Shown one piece after another: positions 24,613 through 35,519 of a stretch of 64,000 bases of DNA. Source of the stretch: Mytilus galloprovincialis (Eukaryota; Mollusca; Bivalvia; Mytilida; Mytilidae); NCBI RefSeq assembly GCF_965363235.1, contig NC_134851.1, positions 53,758,833-53,822,832 of the forward strand, written 5' to 3'. The position numbers were made by a program, and so were the translations under genes. The notes below the pieces were generated by a model. It saw nothing but the letters and a program-made list of their open reading frames with translations. It had not been told where the DNA came from and did not search any database. Each line of letters opens with the position of its first letter. The first letter of the stretch is position 1.

Positions 24613-25239
24613 TATTATGGCATTGGTTGTAATAGTATTGGCAGATCTCATTTCTATTGATGATATTTGACCCCATTCCCTCAGTCATGGTCCATGGAAT
24701 GCCATTGTATTTCCACCAAAACACGATGGTACATGCGTCAATGAAGCAATGTAATGTTCGTGGTGAAGTTTGTTTCATAGAAACTAAACAATAAGTCGAC
24801 TATATTGTGTGTAGGACTACATGTATTTCCTGTATTGTTTATCTAACCTTGGCCTCTTATTCTTGTTAATGTTGTTGTAAAGCTTTATATGTTAAGGAAT
24901 GGTTATTAAAGGAGACTGACATATTAGTGAAAGATGAAATATGGTCACTTTACATGGTTTTAAAACCACTATAACGACCAGGTTGTGCCATTAATCAATT
25001 GTTAACAAACTTGCTCATTCACACTTCTTTATTGGTAATAATACGACTAACTGTTGTTCATATTGGTGTGACTGAAACCCAACAACATAACTAAGACATT
25101 TAGCATTCAGATTTCCAGTTAATAACTAGTTCTCATCGGTGTATGTTCCGAAAGCGAGCTAATTGATTGTCTATATTGGTGTTTTTTGGTGGGCACGTTT
25201 CACAGACCCCACAAATATTCACTCTGTTATAGTTTTTGT
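24613..25239. other. No gene seen
   Basis: Continuation of dispersed-repeat sequence (TTGGCAGATCTCATTTCTAT, shared in part with 27.5 kb and 27.7 kb) and AT-rich DNA. Confidence 0.5.
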
Positions 25240-27000
25240 TGAGCCTGCAACTTTTGTTGCAGAAAGCTCGACATAGGGATAGTGATCCGGTGGTGGCGTT
25301 AGCTAACTGTTTAAATTTGTGAAGGTGGAAGACCTGGATGCTTCATACTTTGTATATAGATGCCTCATGTTACGAAGTTTCTGTCAGTCACATGTCAAAT
25401 GTCCTTGACCTCATTGTCATGGTTCAGTGACTTCTTGAAAAAAACTTCACATTTTTAGCTCACCTGGCCCAAAGGGCCAAGTGAGCTTTTCTCAGCACTT
25501 GGCGTCCGGCGTCCGTCGTCTGGCGTCGTTAACTTTTACAAAAATCTTCTCCTCTGAAACTACTGGGCCAAATTTAACCAAACTTGGCCACAATCATCAT
25601 TGTGGTATCTAGTTTAAAAAATGTGTCTGGTGACCCGGTCAACCAACCAAGATGGCCGCCATGGCTAAAAATAGAACATAGGGGTAAAATGCAGTTTTTG
25701 GCTTATAATTCAAAAACCAAAGCATTTAGAGCAAATCTGACAGGGGTATTATTGTTCATCAGGTCAAGATCTATCTGCCCTGAAATTTTCAGATGAATCG
25801 GACATTTCGTTGTTGGGTTGCTGCCCCTGAAATGGTAATTTTAAGGAAATTTTGCTGTTTTTGGTTATTATCTTGAATATTATTATAGATAGAGATAAAC
25901 TTTAAACAGCAATAATGTTCAGCAAAGTAAGAACTAAAAATAAGTCAGTATGACCAAAATAGTCAATTGACCCCCTGAGGAGTTATTGCCCTTCATAGTC
26001 AATTTTTAACAATTTTCTTAAAATTTGAAGATTTTCATTAACATTTTCCACAGAAAGTACTGTTATAGATAGAGATAATTGTAAGCAGCAAGAATGTTTA
26101 GTAAAGTAAGATCTACAAACACATCACCATCACCAAAACACAATTTTGTCATGAATCCATCTGTGTCCATTGTTTAATATTCACATAGACCAAGGTGAGC
26201 GACACAGGCTCTTTAGAGCCTCTAGTTTGTATGTTGAATTCTCTCTTATAAGTAATAGGATAATTATATTTGGTATGTGCGTACCTTGCAAGGTCCTCGT
26301 GCCCTTCGGACAGTTTTCACTTTACCTCGACTTTATTTCATGGATCAGTGAACAAGGTTAAGTTTTGGTGGTCAAGTCCACATCTCAGATACTATAAGCA
26401 ATAGGGCTAGTATATTCGGTGTATGGAAGGACTGTAAGGTGTCATCTGACCTTGACCTCATTTTCATGGTTCAGTGGTTATAGTTAAGTTTTTGTGTTTT
26501 GGGCTGTTTTTCTCATACTTTATCCAATAGGTACACTATATTTGTTGTATGGTATGATTATAGGGTGTACATGTCTAGCGTGCAGATGTCATCTGCCTCA
26601 TTTCATTGTTCAGTTGTCAAAGTTAAAGTTTTTGAGTTTTGGTCTCTTCATCTAATACTACATTGTATTAGCCATAGGTAAACTATTTGGTGTATAGAAA
26701 TATTTTATGATCTATAAGTCAGTGGCGCAGGTTTTGTTTGACCTTGACCTCATTTTCACTGTCTACTGATAACGAAGTGTTAAGATTTGGTGTTTTGGTC
26801 TATTTTTCTAAAAATTATAATTAATAGGTCAACTGTAATTGTTGTATGGAAGCATTGTTAGTTACATGTATGTGTCTGCCTGGCATGGTTCATCTGACCT
26901 TGACCTCATTATCATGGTTCATTGGTCTTTATTTAGTTATCTTGGTTAATGTTAAGTTTATGTGACAGTATTAATAAAGCTTTATACTTAGCACTATCAA
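25240..27000 (+). repeat. Dispersed repeat (GAAGGTGGAAGACCTGGATG), split by copy B
   Basis: The left part is 25240-25455 and the right part 26229-27000. The right part has recurring TGACCTTGACCTCATTTTCA and TGGTTCAGTGGT blocks, indicating tandem, diverged sub-units. Confidence 0.65.
25456..26228 (+). mobile_element. TAGCTCACCTGGCC element, copy B
   Basis: It aligns with copy A along its length (for example CTCCTCTGAAACTACTGGGC and GACCAAGGTGAGCGACACAG) with modest divergence and a small internal deletion. It is inserted in a different host repeat. The 70-codon frame at 25584 is not a gene. Confidence 0.75.
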
Positions 27001-27256
27001 CATAATATCAATGATTAATAAAGAAGGCGAGACATTTCAGCGTGTGCACTCTTGTTGTAATTTTAATAACTTTCTTTAAACATAATGGATTTCTACCAAA
27101 CTAGGACATGCAGAAGCTTGTTTATGATGATAAGATGGTATCTAGAAGTAAACTTTGTGAAAATAAAATTCCATTTCTTCCGTATTTTACTTATAAATGC
27201 ACTTAGTTTTTCTGTGGGAAAACATTACCTTCACCCTGTGGTTAAAGTTTTGTTTC

Positions 27257-27302
27257 GCCTTGCTGGAGTTGAAAAGCGCGCCTTGCTGGAGTTGAAAAGC
27301 GA
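27257..27302 (+). repeat. 23-bp tandem duplication
   Basis: CGCCTTGCTGGAGTTGAAAA plus GCG occurs twice in a row. Confidence 0.9.
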
Positions 27303-27420
27303 GACGGGTATGCTTTTGTCGGCGACGGCGTCAACAATGTATTAGTTTGTGATTAGGTCTAGTTTATGGTGAACCACAAGTGGTAGGTCAATCATATTTG
27401 GTATGCAGTTGTATAATATT

Positions 27421-27525
27421 AAAAAGAAGATGTGGTATGATTGCCAATGAGCATACCACATAGTCCGCTATAAAAGGCCCCGATAAGACTAATGTAAAAC
27501 AATTCAAACGAGAAAACTAATATTG
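27421..27525 (+). repeat. Fragment of the ATTGCCAATGAG dispersed repeat
   Basis: AAAGAAGATGTGGTATGATT followed by GCCAATGAGCATACCACATA and CTATAAAAGGCCCCGATAAG. Confidence 0.7.
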
Positions 27526-28480
27526 CCACATCTCATTTCCATGGGGGATTATTTGGCCCTGCTCCCTCAGTCATGGTCTATTGACTTAAAAACTTTTGCT
27601 TATTTTATATGTATTATTTTGTGATTAGGTCAGTTTATTGGGCACCACAAGTGGTAGGTCAATGATGTTTGGTCTGCAGTTATTTCAGCATTGGCATATC
27701 TCATTTGCATGGACATAATTAGGTTCCGCCCCCTTAGTCATGGTCTATTCACTTTAAATTTTTTCTTGTTTGTCATGTATTCGTTTGTAGATTAGGTCAG
27801 TTCAAGGTGAACCATTAGTGGTACGCCAATGTTGATTGGAGTTTGTTTAGCCATGTTTAGCCATGTTTCATTGACTTGGAATATTTGCATAACTTGTGTA
27901 AGATGTTAAAGCATTGCTATTTTTATTTCAACATTTTCGTATCGAAATTAAAAAAGGCGACACATATCTCTGATAACAGCTTATTAAAACTTTAATAACT
28001 TTCTTAAACTATCCTTGGTCCTTGTTGGTTTGTGCCAAACTTGGACAAAAGCTTGTCTATGTCGTATGATCATAAGAAAGTATCCAGAGGTAAATTTTGT
28101 AAAACGATAAATCAATTTTGTTCGTATTTTACTTTAAATGGACTTGGATTTTCTGCCAGGAAACGAAAAATTGTTACCTTTCTTGTACTATTTTTGATTC
28201 GTACCAAACTTGGACAGAAGCTTGTTAATGATTAAAAGCTTGTATCTTGAAGGAAATTTTGTACCTGTGTATCTGTATTTTACTTGTAAATGGACCAGTT
28301 AACAGTACGTCCAGTCTGCAGTTAAAGTTTACAAACATTTATTAGATTCATTTACTATCCTGGATTTTTACCTTACTTGGACAGAAGCTTCTTACAATCA
28401 AAAGATAGTATCAAGCGGTATATTTTTATTGAATCTTTCTCATTTTTGTTGACCCTTCAATTTACAGCAGAAGTAGGCGA

Positions 28481-29347
28481 GACACTGGGTTCTGCGGAAC
28501 CCTTACAAATTTTTAGGTCTTGTCCTCTAGTTCATATTGGAGCGTTTTATGCTGTTTTGTGTACTCATCTCGCTGTTGTTGTATGTTATGATTGCATGTT
28601 GTACTTTTTCGTTGGAGTTTATTTGATGGTTGTACTCGGAAGCCTTTAAAAGCCTGTAATGTTTTACTTATACATGTTATACAAATTGTGACCTGAATGG
28701 ACAGTTGTCTCATTGGTAATCTAGTCACATTTTTTTCATATCTATATGAGCATTTAATGTGGTATACAAAGTCCGTTTTAAAAGCGGGGGACTTTCTATA
28801 CTAACTGGACTGAGTACTTTAAAAAACGATGCACAAATATTAAAATTATCGACTGATCTCGGCCGAGCTAATATTGGTATAAAAAGTCCCAGTTTGAAAG
28901 AAACCGTTGTTTGTTTCCTTGATGTAAGTACTGTATTCTGGTCTATTTGTTCGATGATATGACTTCTCTGTACGTCATTTTTTTCGATGTAGACCTTTGT
29001 GTTGGAGTTGACATGATGATGGTTAAAAGAAGAAAGAGTATAAGTGCTAGTTCTCCCACTCTATATGAAAGTCACAATTTGTAAACCTAGTAAACCATTA
29101 AAGGCCAAACGGACGGCTGTTGATACAAACGTTTGGCTGCCGCTATAATGCAAGCCTTAAAAATCCACAGAAAATGACTAGTGTAAAACCTTCAAAACAA
29201 GAAAACTAACTCTGGTACACCCACATTTCGCTAGTTCAGTGATAAGCTCTTGGAAGCCTCCCGAATTATTTTTCATAATTAATCAAATGTTTGTTACTGA
29301 AAACACAGAATTTAAACTGGAAGTACATAAACAAAGAATATGGTATC
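28481..29347. other. No gene seen; repeat fragments
   Basis: Contains a reverse ATTGCCAATGAG-family fragment (28640-28730, GACAGTTGTCTCATTGGTAA) and a forward fragment (about 29100-29215). Otherwise featureless. Confidence 0.5.
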
Positions 29348-29830
29348 AGTAGCGTATCCAAAGAGGGGGTGGGGTGTTAAAACACTTATTTTTGCCATTT
29401 TTTCTGCATTTTGAATGTGGACACCCCCCCCCCCCCCCCCAAAAAAAAATACACACATTTTAAAATGGGTGGGATAGGTATGACTTGCAACTCTTTATAA
29501 TAGATAAAAAGCAATGCCAAACGTCAAGTAATTCCGTCCATGTACAGGTTAACGAATTTAACGAATTTTGTGCATTGGTTGTGAATATCCCTTATACACC
29601 CCTTAAAAGTTATACACCCCTTAAAAGTAACAAGTGCTTGCTTGCTAATACAAAGATGTGACGTAATATCATAACAATGGCCTTGACTTTAAGCGTTGCA
29701 GTTTGTAAACAATGCTGGAGACGTACGATTTTATTCTTAAATGTGCATGATTTATGTTGTACAACCTGCAAAGGCAGTCTGGATTAATTTAGGAATAACA
29801 TTTGTGAATTCCAAAATGTAAGTCAATATG

Positions 29831-31360
29831 TGGGTCATTTTCAAAAAATGTCGAATTTTGAAATTGAAAAATTTATTAAAAGTTACTTATTCAAACAACC
29901 CTCTACATAAGCAAATCAAAACAAACAGTACTTTAAGAACAACATATTAAAAGATGCAATCTTAATGATGTCATACAAGAATATCTTGAAACATTTTTTG
30001 ATCGGTGGTACAATATTTTGTCTATCCTGTTACCATTTTCAAAAGAAATTTTGGGTTATTAAGAAAAGGTTTAGGTAAAATGTTAAGCTTGTTTTACGTT
30101 ACCAATTAGATGGTTTTCAAGAGAATAAACTTCTATATATATTCATTCTGTAAAATAATAGATTATTTGCCAATTTTCTAGGTTGTACTGAAAAATGGCT
30201 CTAAAAATTGGTTTTCAAAGGTTGTAAAAATTACCACAAGTAATGCAAGTCTAAGATAGCAATTTATATTGTTCGGCCTTTTTTCACCCTTTCAAATAAA
30301 CCCAACATCAAGTAAATCCTTCATAAGTTAATTTACTTTTCTCTTTATTTCGTTGGTAACAGGAACGTACGTTTCTGATATATCACTATATAAAAGTCTA
30401 TCCTGTTACCTTTTTGTCTATCCTGTTACCGATATCAGTATTGCACCTGCAAATGCTTAATTGGGAAGATTAAGACGTTATAACCTTAAGATGAGTTCAA
30501 ACAATGAAATATTTCATTCGTTTTCCACCTACATGTTAAGATAAAAAAATTAACGACGTTTTTGTCTATAATTGTCTATCCTGTTACTGTAACCATAGCA
30601 ACCATAGTAACAGCATAGACATAACAGGATAGACAAATTTCTTCGTTTTTGATTGCTGTTGTGAAATAACTACTCCCTTTGGTGAAGTGATTATGGTTTT
30701 CTATTGTGAATTTGGTTTCCAACACGTTATTGCACTTTTTACAACCATACTGTTAGTGTAATTAATCAAAATGGTTGGTAACAGCATAGACATGAAAAAA
30801 AGTACGCTCTATTTTTTTCACTAAATGTCTTGAAATTTTTTTTTCTCTACACTGTCGTTCAAGAAACGAGGCGTTTTAAATGTAAAGATTACTTTGCATT
30901 TTTGAAATCAACACTGACTGATTCAATATTCATAGGAAGAATAATTTAACGACTGATTTAAGTAGCGGTAACAGGATAGACATGAACCTCCTGTACGCTG
31001 ATTGAATTTAGTTTGTAGATAATCTGTTACATACAATGATAAAAAAGCTACGATTTTTCGTTAGAATTATAATTAACGTTCTTAAAAAGTCCCCTTTGCA
31101 GATATCAAGGCGATCAGAAAATCGGAAAAAAATCATTTGAAATGTGTTTTTCTGACAATGTACGCACACAAATACCCCCCAAATCGGACTTAAATGCAGT
31201 TTAATCTTATCAAAAAAGATGTAAGGTGTGTTTATTATTAATGTTCTGAATCACAAATCCGACAAGCTTTCATTTAAACCATTACAACTGAAATTTCCAT
31301 TAGAAATAAAAAATTTAGCATGGGTGTACTGAAAATTCGACATTTTTTGAAAATGACCCA
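29831..31360. mobile_element. Large fold-back element with opposed GTCTATCCTGTTACC copies
   Basis: Perfect 29-bp inverted ends start TGGGTCATTTTCAAAAAATG at 29831-29859 and 31332-31360. The motif GTCTATCCTGTTACC or a close form occurs forward at 30020, 30396, 30416 and 30574, and reversed at 30607, 30622, 30777 and 30967. The switch point near 30596 is the geometric centre of the element. No reading frame of note lies inside, so it is non-autonomous. I cannot name the superfamily; no clear target duplication is visible at the two sides. Confidence 0.85.
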
Positions 31361-31980
31361 TATTATTTTGTTATTAAAATCTCTTTTCTGGAAGGGAAAG
31401 CGTAATATGGTGTTTCAAATCAAGTAATGCAATGAATCAAATTTGTAGAATATAGGATACAGCAGATATATCTTTAATGTTTTCAATCTAAATGTTATAT
31501 TATGTGTTCAAATATACGAAATAACATTTTCAACATCATTATCAAGTAGGAACAACCCGAAAATACAGCCACAAAAAGCAATATACAACGTCATTCAGCA
31601 ACCATTTTTGCATCCCAGGTAAAAATCGGATAAAATGGCTCCCATTGAGAATCTTGGATGACAACAATTTTTATAAAATAAATTTGTATTCAAAATCGTG
31701 AAATGAATGGCTGAAACGATTCCCAAATGACGAACAGGGTTCTCGAAAATATGTAAACAAACCTTTTTTTGGTCAGTTTCTATTTATTTTTGCTACAAAG
31801 GATTCCCCCGTCTGAACATGCGATGCGAGGGTTAAAAAAAAGTGATTTTTGACAAATAAATATCCAAAAACTGATACTTACTGAACTAAATTTTGTCAAC
31901 AACTTCTTGATGCTTGTCCGTTAAAAAAACACGATGACGTCATCGGATTGACCACGACGTTTCGCGGAAAAAATGCAAAT

Positions 31981-32050
31981 GACGGTAACTGGTAACTGAC
32001 GGTAACTAGTCGTCGACCAGTACACAAGTTACAAAATTTCTGAATTCTTG
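31981..32050. repeat. TGACGGTAACT repeats related to 10.8-11.05 kb
   Basis: GACGGTAACTGGTAACTGAC then GGTAACTAGTCGTCGACCAG is, reversed, close to the sequence at 10831-10860 (TACTGGTCGAGGACCAGTTA). Nearby TCGTACGAGATTT also occurs at both loci. Confidence 0.6.
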
Positions 32051-32284
32051 TTTTTGCAAACAAGTAAAAATTCATGTCGTATTTAACATCGAAATTATTA
32101 GGTCCGTCCCGTTTTTTCAAGATCACGTTGGAACGTTAAATTAGGCCGCCATTAAAAAAAATAATCGTACGAGATTTAACGAGAGTGACGAAACTTTTCA
32201 GATCGAACTCCGAAACAGCGGTTACGTCCTCTTTACTACGCTACGTTGACTTTAACTTATGAAAATTGCTGGATCCACCACTGC

Positions 32285-32510
32285 TGGAACATGAAATTGT
32301 GGTCAAAACTGTAATTTGGCTTTAACAATAGAAAGATCATATTATAGGGAACATGTGTACTAAGTTTCAACTTGATTGGACTTCAACTTCATTTAAAACT
32401 ACTGCAACTTGTTATTGAAACTCAAAGAGGGACAGACAGAATAACAGATGAAGGAAATAATCCACAGACACAAATGTAATGCTCCTAGGTGGGGCATCAA
32501 ATCTACAACA
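32285..32510 (+). repeat. Mollusc dispersed repeat fragment
   Basis: Runs from TGGTCAAAACTGTAATTTGG through CTTGATTGGACTTCAACTTC to CCTAGGTGGGGCATCAAAT, recognised from memory as a common molluscan repeat. Confidence 0.55.
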
Positions 32511-32575
32511 ATTATATAGCTTATTCAAAATAGAATATATTAATTCATATTCTAAATCTATATCTATTTTTTTAC

Positions 32576-33401
32576 CCCAAATCCTGGCATATTTCTGGAG
32601 AAAAATTGGCCATTCTCTTCTTCTGTGTTTTTTGAGACAAAAAAGAGGAAAAACAATGTTTGCTAGATGAAATAAAATCAAATAAACGAGAAAATGAGGA
32701 AAAACAATTTCTACAAACTGAGGCTTCATTTTGAAATAATTCATCAATCAAATCAAAACTATCTGAACCAAAAACTAATTTTAATTTAGAACTAAAGTCA
32801 TAATCGGAACATTTCTTTCCATTGGAATTAAATTTAACAGAAATTCCAGAACTAAGGCAAAAACAGCAATCAAATGGGTTTTCTTTTGTTGGTGTGGTAT
32901 CTGGCACATGATCTTTATTTTCCATTTCTAAAAGAGATGACAAATTGTATAGTTTTGATAATTAGAATTATCTGATCATCTTAATATCAATATTGAGTGA
33001 TGAAAATGGTCTCCTAACAATTGGAAATAATCAACATGATCGATCAAAATTATATTTGTTCTCATTAAAATGTTAAAATGTTTAGGCTTGTTAAAATAAA
33101 ACTGAAAAAGATTATTACTTTAAAATATACAAAATACTAAGAATTTAGTCCCTGTCCTGAACCAATACTTCAGGAATTATTATACAAAAAATAAGCAAGC
33201 ATAAAAAACCAATTTGTAAATTTACTATTATTCTAATATTTAGGCTAAATATAAAATTCAATCTTTCAAGTTTTTCCAAGTTAAGATATTTTTTGTAAAC
33301 TGTGTAACACCAGTCATTAATTACTATACATTTACCTGATCCTATATAAAAATTTGCTTTCTGACACCTAAGTGAACCACTGAGATCTTTTGTTTCTGTT
33401 T
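32576..33401 (-). CDS. Partial gene model: cysteine-pair (ZAD-like) protein, two exons
   Basis: Exon A (33401-33336, 66 nt) lies between a GCATTTTAG acceptor and a GTAAATG donor. Exon B (32927-32576) lies between a CTCTTTTAG acceptor and a GTAAAA donor. They join in phase (G|AA), placing ATG early in exon B (32925). The product has CxxC (DCCFCLSSG) and a second CxxC (SVCRNCFSSFSRLFDF) about 60 residues later, followed by a basic patch. This spacing recalls ZAD-type or zinc-ribbon DNA-binding N-termini, but I cannot assign a family. Exons before and after are not identified, and a dispersed repeat lies directly downstream. It could be a host gene, a transposon-borne protein or a remnant. Confidence 0.4.
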
Positions 33402-34900
33402 CTAAAATGCAAATGAAATAATGCAGCTAAATACAGCTTTTTTTTTTTATTTAAATCTTTGGTGAACATTATTTATTGTTGTTCAAGTATTCCCTTTTTT
33501 CATACTCCTACCATTTTTTCCTCTAAATTCATCCACAACCATAATAGAAAATATGGAGGAGGGTGTAGTCCTATAACATATGACCTCAGGGGCATTATTT
33601 ACTATTTCTATTTATTTTTCTGATTTTTTTTTCACTATCAAAGTGCCACCCATTAGACAAAAAATAAAAAATGAAAATATCAACATGAAAACATTAAATA
33701 GTGAATTATATAATGCAAAGGCATATATTATAGGACTAGAGGTGAAATAACATGTATTAAGGCTTATTGATTCATAAATTATTGACATCATGTTGACTTA
33801 GTCAAGAAGAAAGATGTGAAAATTAATAAGATCGGATCATTTAAGCTTTCTGTTTTTAATTTCCTCCATTTTGTTTATATAAATAATGTTATCAAAAGAA
33901 ATAATAAAAAATATATAACCGAATTTTTGGCAACCTGATTCATCATGTTCATGGTGATTTTTTTTGTTCAAGAAAGCACAAATTAAATAATGCAGCTATT
34001 AAATACAGCTTTAGGGTAGGCTATTTTTGAGCATAAAAAGAAGAGAGGGTACCTAGGGAGTTTAGGAAATACACACTTTATTATATGGCGTTATGTATAC
34101 ATGTAGAAATAATTTCAGCTACAGTTTTTTAGATAGATGCATGATTTCGTTGCAGCAAATGGATTCTCAATATTTTTTGTATTTATTTATAATAAATTTG
34201 ATTGACAAAATAAATTTAAAGCGATCATATGTGTCTCAAGTATTGGTAGCTGTTTTTTTCCTATTTAACTATATGCCTTGTATATCAATAATAAACATAT
34301 TCTCTTGTTCTGACAGTGCACATTGTCGTAGTGCAAAAGTAAATATTGAAATAATGCTCACTCTTTACATAGTCATAGAACTGGCAAAATCAGCAGCAAT
34401 TTCACTTCTTTAAATTTAAAATGCCGGTGCCGTCAAAATAGTTATTTTTATAGCAATAGGCATAATAGCATTCGATTTGTGCTTTGTGTTTCCTTTACCA
34501 TTATCTCAATCTTAGAAGCTGGGTTGGTTTATGCAGCAGACGATTGTTTACGTTATTGAATCCCGGAAGAAGTCCTCTATTAAAGAGACCCGAGAGATGC
34601 GAAGTGCTGGTGGCAGTGATGATAGTTTAGCGAAGCAACGTCACCACTGTTTCGGAGTTTGTTTTCAGATGGGTCGTGTAGAAAGAGTTATCGTTCTTTA
34701 TTCCAAAACGATGCTTCTACCATAAGTGCCAGCTAAAGCTGGCATATCAAATATATTGGTTCATGGTCCCAGTTGTTTCTTTTTATCAAAATGATATATA
34801 TTTCTAACAAAGTTATCTAATAAATAGTCTGTTAATGCTTAGTTTTCACTTTAGGTATTGTTTTCTGTCTACTGTTCCATTTGGTGATATGTAGTTATTA
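33402..34900. other. No gene seen
   Basis: AT-rich. A short duplicated sequence, AAATAATGCAGCT with AAATACAGCTTT, occurs at about 33418 and 33986. Frames at 34093 and 34531 have no recognisable domain. Confidence 0.55.
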
Positions 34901-34932
34901 TCTTCTTCTTCTTCTTCTTCTTCTTCTTCTTC
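34901..34932 (-). repeat. (GAA)n 3' tail of the LINE
   Basis: About ten TTC triplets on the plus strand. Read in the element's direction they are an AGAAGAAG tail immediately after GGGTGGACTTCC, as expected for LINE clades that end in a microsatellite instead of poly(A). Confidence 0.75.
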
Positions 34933-35519
34933 TGGAAGTCCACCCTATCTGCAGGGTCACCGCATTTAAAAATTTTGTTTATTTTTAAAATTGCGTTGTT
35001 TAAAATTTTATCTACTGGTTAAAATTTAAAATAATATTAACAGTTAGAATAGGATAAAACTAAATATTAGTTAAAACAGGAACTTGTATGTACACTATAC
35101 ATTTAAAATTATAAAATGGATAAAAGTAATCTTATCAGTTGTTTATATTCTCTTAACAACGGAAAGTGAAAGGAACTACTAAAATATAATCTGTACTAGT
35201 AATTGGTTAAATTTATGGACTAGTATGGTTTCTTAATAAGTTTAAATATATGTAGTTAAAAGATAAAATGGTAAGGGATACGAATAAAACAAGAGACTTG
35301 TAAAAATTAGTTTTAAGTAAAACAGTAGAGTTTGTCAATAGAATTTGGGTCTATAAGATTTTTACAGGGGTAATTAATACATATGCTCTAGTTATGGTTT
35401 AACTATGAATTACTTAGTATTAATTAAGTATATAGACAAAGTAGTATAATACTTGTTATATGTTACATTCCCACGACTGACAGCCACTTGTAGTTTAAGC
35501 TCAGAACTCAACTGATTGT

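Larger units (their letters stand above)
27001..28480 (+). repeat. Dispersed repeat with TAGGTCAGTTTA and TTGGACAGAAGCTTG blocks
   Basis: Repeated blocks such as CACAAGTGGTAGGTCAAT (27378, 27647), GCCAAACTTGGAC/ACCAAACTTGGACAGAAGC and AACTTTCTT suggest ancient internally duplicated repeat DNA. Short frames (27085, 28032, 28377) are unsupported. Confidence 0.5.
29348..32283. mobile_element. Possible larger element with CAGT-GGATCCA-like ends
   Basis: CAGTAGCGTATCCA at 29348 resembles the complement of TGGATCCACCACTG (32270-32283), with 11 of 14 positions matching, and also the MITE ends at 1086 and 1237. It would enclose the fold-back element. Ends this short and imperfect can arise by chance or be two separate copies. 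Confidence 0.25.

Noticed and set aside
29400..29460. C-run and A-run as a functional motif
   Set aside because: Homopolymer tract likely of repeat origin; length is also prone to sequencing error.
31896..32126. 76-codon minus-strand frame
   Set aside because: Spans the TGACGGTAACT repeats; no domain.
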